Part shown: positions 63,807 to 64,000 of the stretch, one piece after another
Layout: every line of letters starts with the position of its first letter
Position numbering within the stretch: position 1 is the first letter of the stretch
NCBI RefSeq assembly: GCF_014650895.1
Contig: NZ_BMVV01000021.1
Span: 1-64,000, forward strand
Source of the DNA: Streptomyces omiyaensis
Lineage (GTDB): Bacteria > Actinomycetota > Actinomycetes > Streptomycetales > Streptomycetaceae
Direction: 5' to 3'
Length of the DNA: 64,000 nucleotides
Notes under the pieces: model-generated
Told to the model about the DNA's origin: nothing
Database searches by the model: none
Seen by the model: the letters and a program-made list of their open reading frames with translations, nothing else
Program-made: the position numbers and the translations under genes

Positions 63807-64000
63807 TCAGCTGCAACCGCTGGTGGAGCCGCAGCCCTCGCAAATGTAGCAGGAGCCGGCCCGCTGCATCTTCGTGCCGCAGGAGAAGCAGAGCGGGGCG
63901 TCGGCGCTGATGCCGAGCTGCATCTCGACGAGCTCCGCCGAGGTGTGTGCCTGCTTGGGGGCCGGGACCTCGGCCTTGACCACCGGGGCGGGGGCGGCGA
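63807..64000 (-). CDS. nrdJ: Vitamin B12-dependent (class II) ribonucleotide reductase, C-terminal end
   Basis: The last 63 or so codons of a gene that runs off the right edge. They encode the Cys-rich zinc-finger-like tail LCFSCGTKMQRAGSCYIC then EGCGSTSGCS and stop, which is characteristic of actinobacterial NrdJ, plus a Pro/Ala/Lys linker before it. The enzyme makes deoxyribonucleotides using adenosylcobalamin. In Streptomyces, nrdJ is controlled by a B12 riboswitch and NrdR; those sites would lie outside this window. Confidence 0.92.
   Translation of the reverse strand, partial: AAPAPVVKAEVPAPKQAHTSAELVEMQLGISADAPLCFSCGTKMQRAGSCYICEGCGSTSGCS

Overview
The window is high-GC DNA (about 73% by eye) with GTG/TTG starts, short overlaps and long GC-rich hairpin terminators. 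Its genes are typical of a Streptomyces chromosome core. Markers include the principal sigma factor HrdB, the sporulation regulator WhiH, the FtsZ partner SepH, a second gyrase-like pair (topoisomerase IV ParC/ParE), HPr, a vitamin-B12 ribonucleotide reductase, and a c-di-AMP riboswitch ahead of an M23 cell-wall hydrolase. Gene identities come from reading the translations and recalled family motifs. No database search was run, and species cannot be named. No tRNA, rRNA, CRISPR array, insertion sequence, prophage or integrase was seen.

Layout, left to right. 1-7 kb: the start of ferrochelatase, an MFS/FAD-oxidase pair, a membrane protein with a Pro-rich tail, sepH, a rhodanese-type sulfurtransferase and a two-domain VOC protein. 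7-17 kb (all minus strand): a surface-glycan-like cluster (YfhO-type membrane protein, GT2 glycosyltransferase, polysialyltransferase-like protein), then two tandem secreted FG-GAP proteins that share nearly identical 3' halves, signal peptides and upstream leaders. 17-23 kb: thymidine kinase, a phosphodiesterase/pyrophosphatase-like enzyme, a DUF5998 protein and a GNAT/acyl-CoA-synthetase fusion. 23-25.6 kb: ptsH (HPr) with a DasR-type operator, a GntR/FCD regulator, and the M23 peptidase with its riboswitch.

25.6-40.4 kb: a paired M16 peptidase operon, then the topoisomerase IV genes parC and parE separated by a decayed TetR/monooxygenase locus, a CobW-type GTPase, a CitA/DcuS-like two-component system, and a DUF485 plus cation/carboxylate symporter operon that the two-component system may control. 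40.8-45 kb: a small zinc-ribbon protein, a trypsin-like protease, hrdB and whiH. 45-56 kb: an ABC ATPase/permease fusion, a Nudix regulator, a glycogen-debranching-like protein, a DUF4192 protein, recQ with a phosphoribosyltransferase-like tail, two unknown proteins and rnhB. 56-64 kb (the most accessory-looking part): TetR with a DHA2 efflux pump, an ADP-ribosylglycohydrolase, a histidine phosphatase, an ABC-F protein lacking the centre of its second ATPase domain with a divergent TetR regulator, a DUF4937-like protein, a TerD-family protein and the end of nrdJ.

The most unusual observations are a deletion scar that fused the 3' ends of a TetR gene and an aromatic monooxygenase gene (about 31.24 kb); the in-frame loss inside the ABC-F protein (about 60.38 kb); the recently homogenised FG-GAP gene pair with a conserved leader; short in-frame repeats in SepH, HrdB and the acyl-CoA synthetase fusion; and several candidate regulatory sites (DasR, LexA, DnaA, c-di-AMP, TetR and Nudix operators). 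I see no complete new defence or mobile system.
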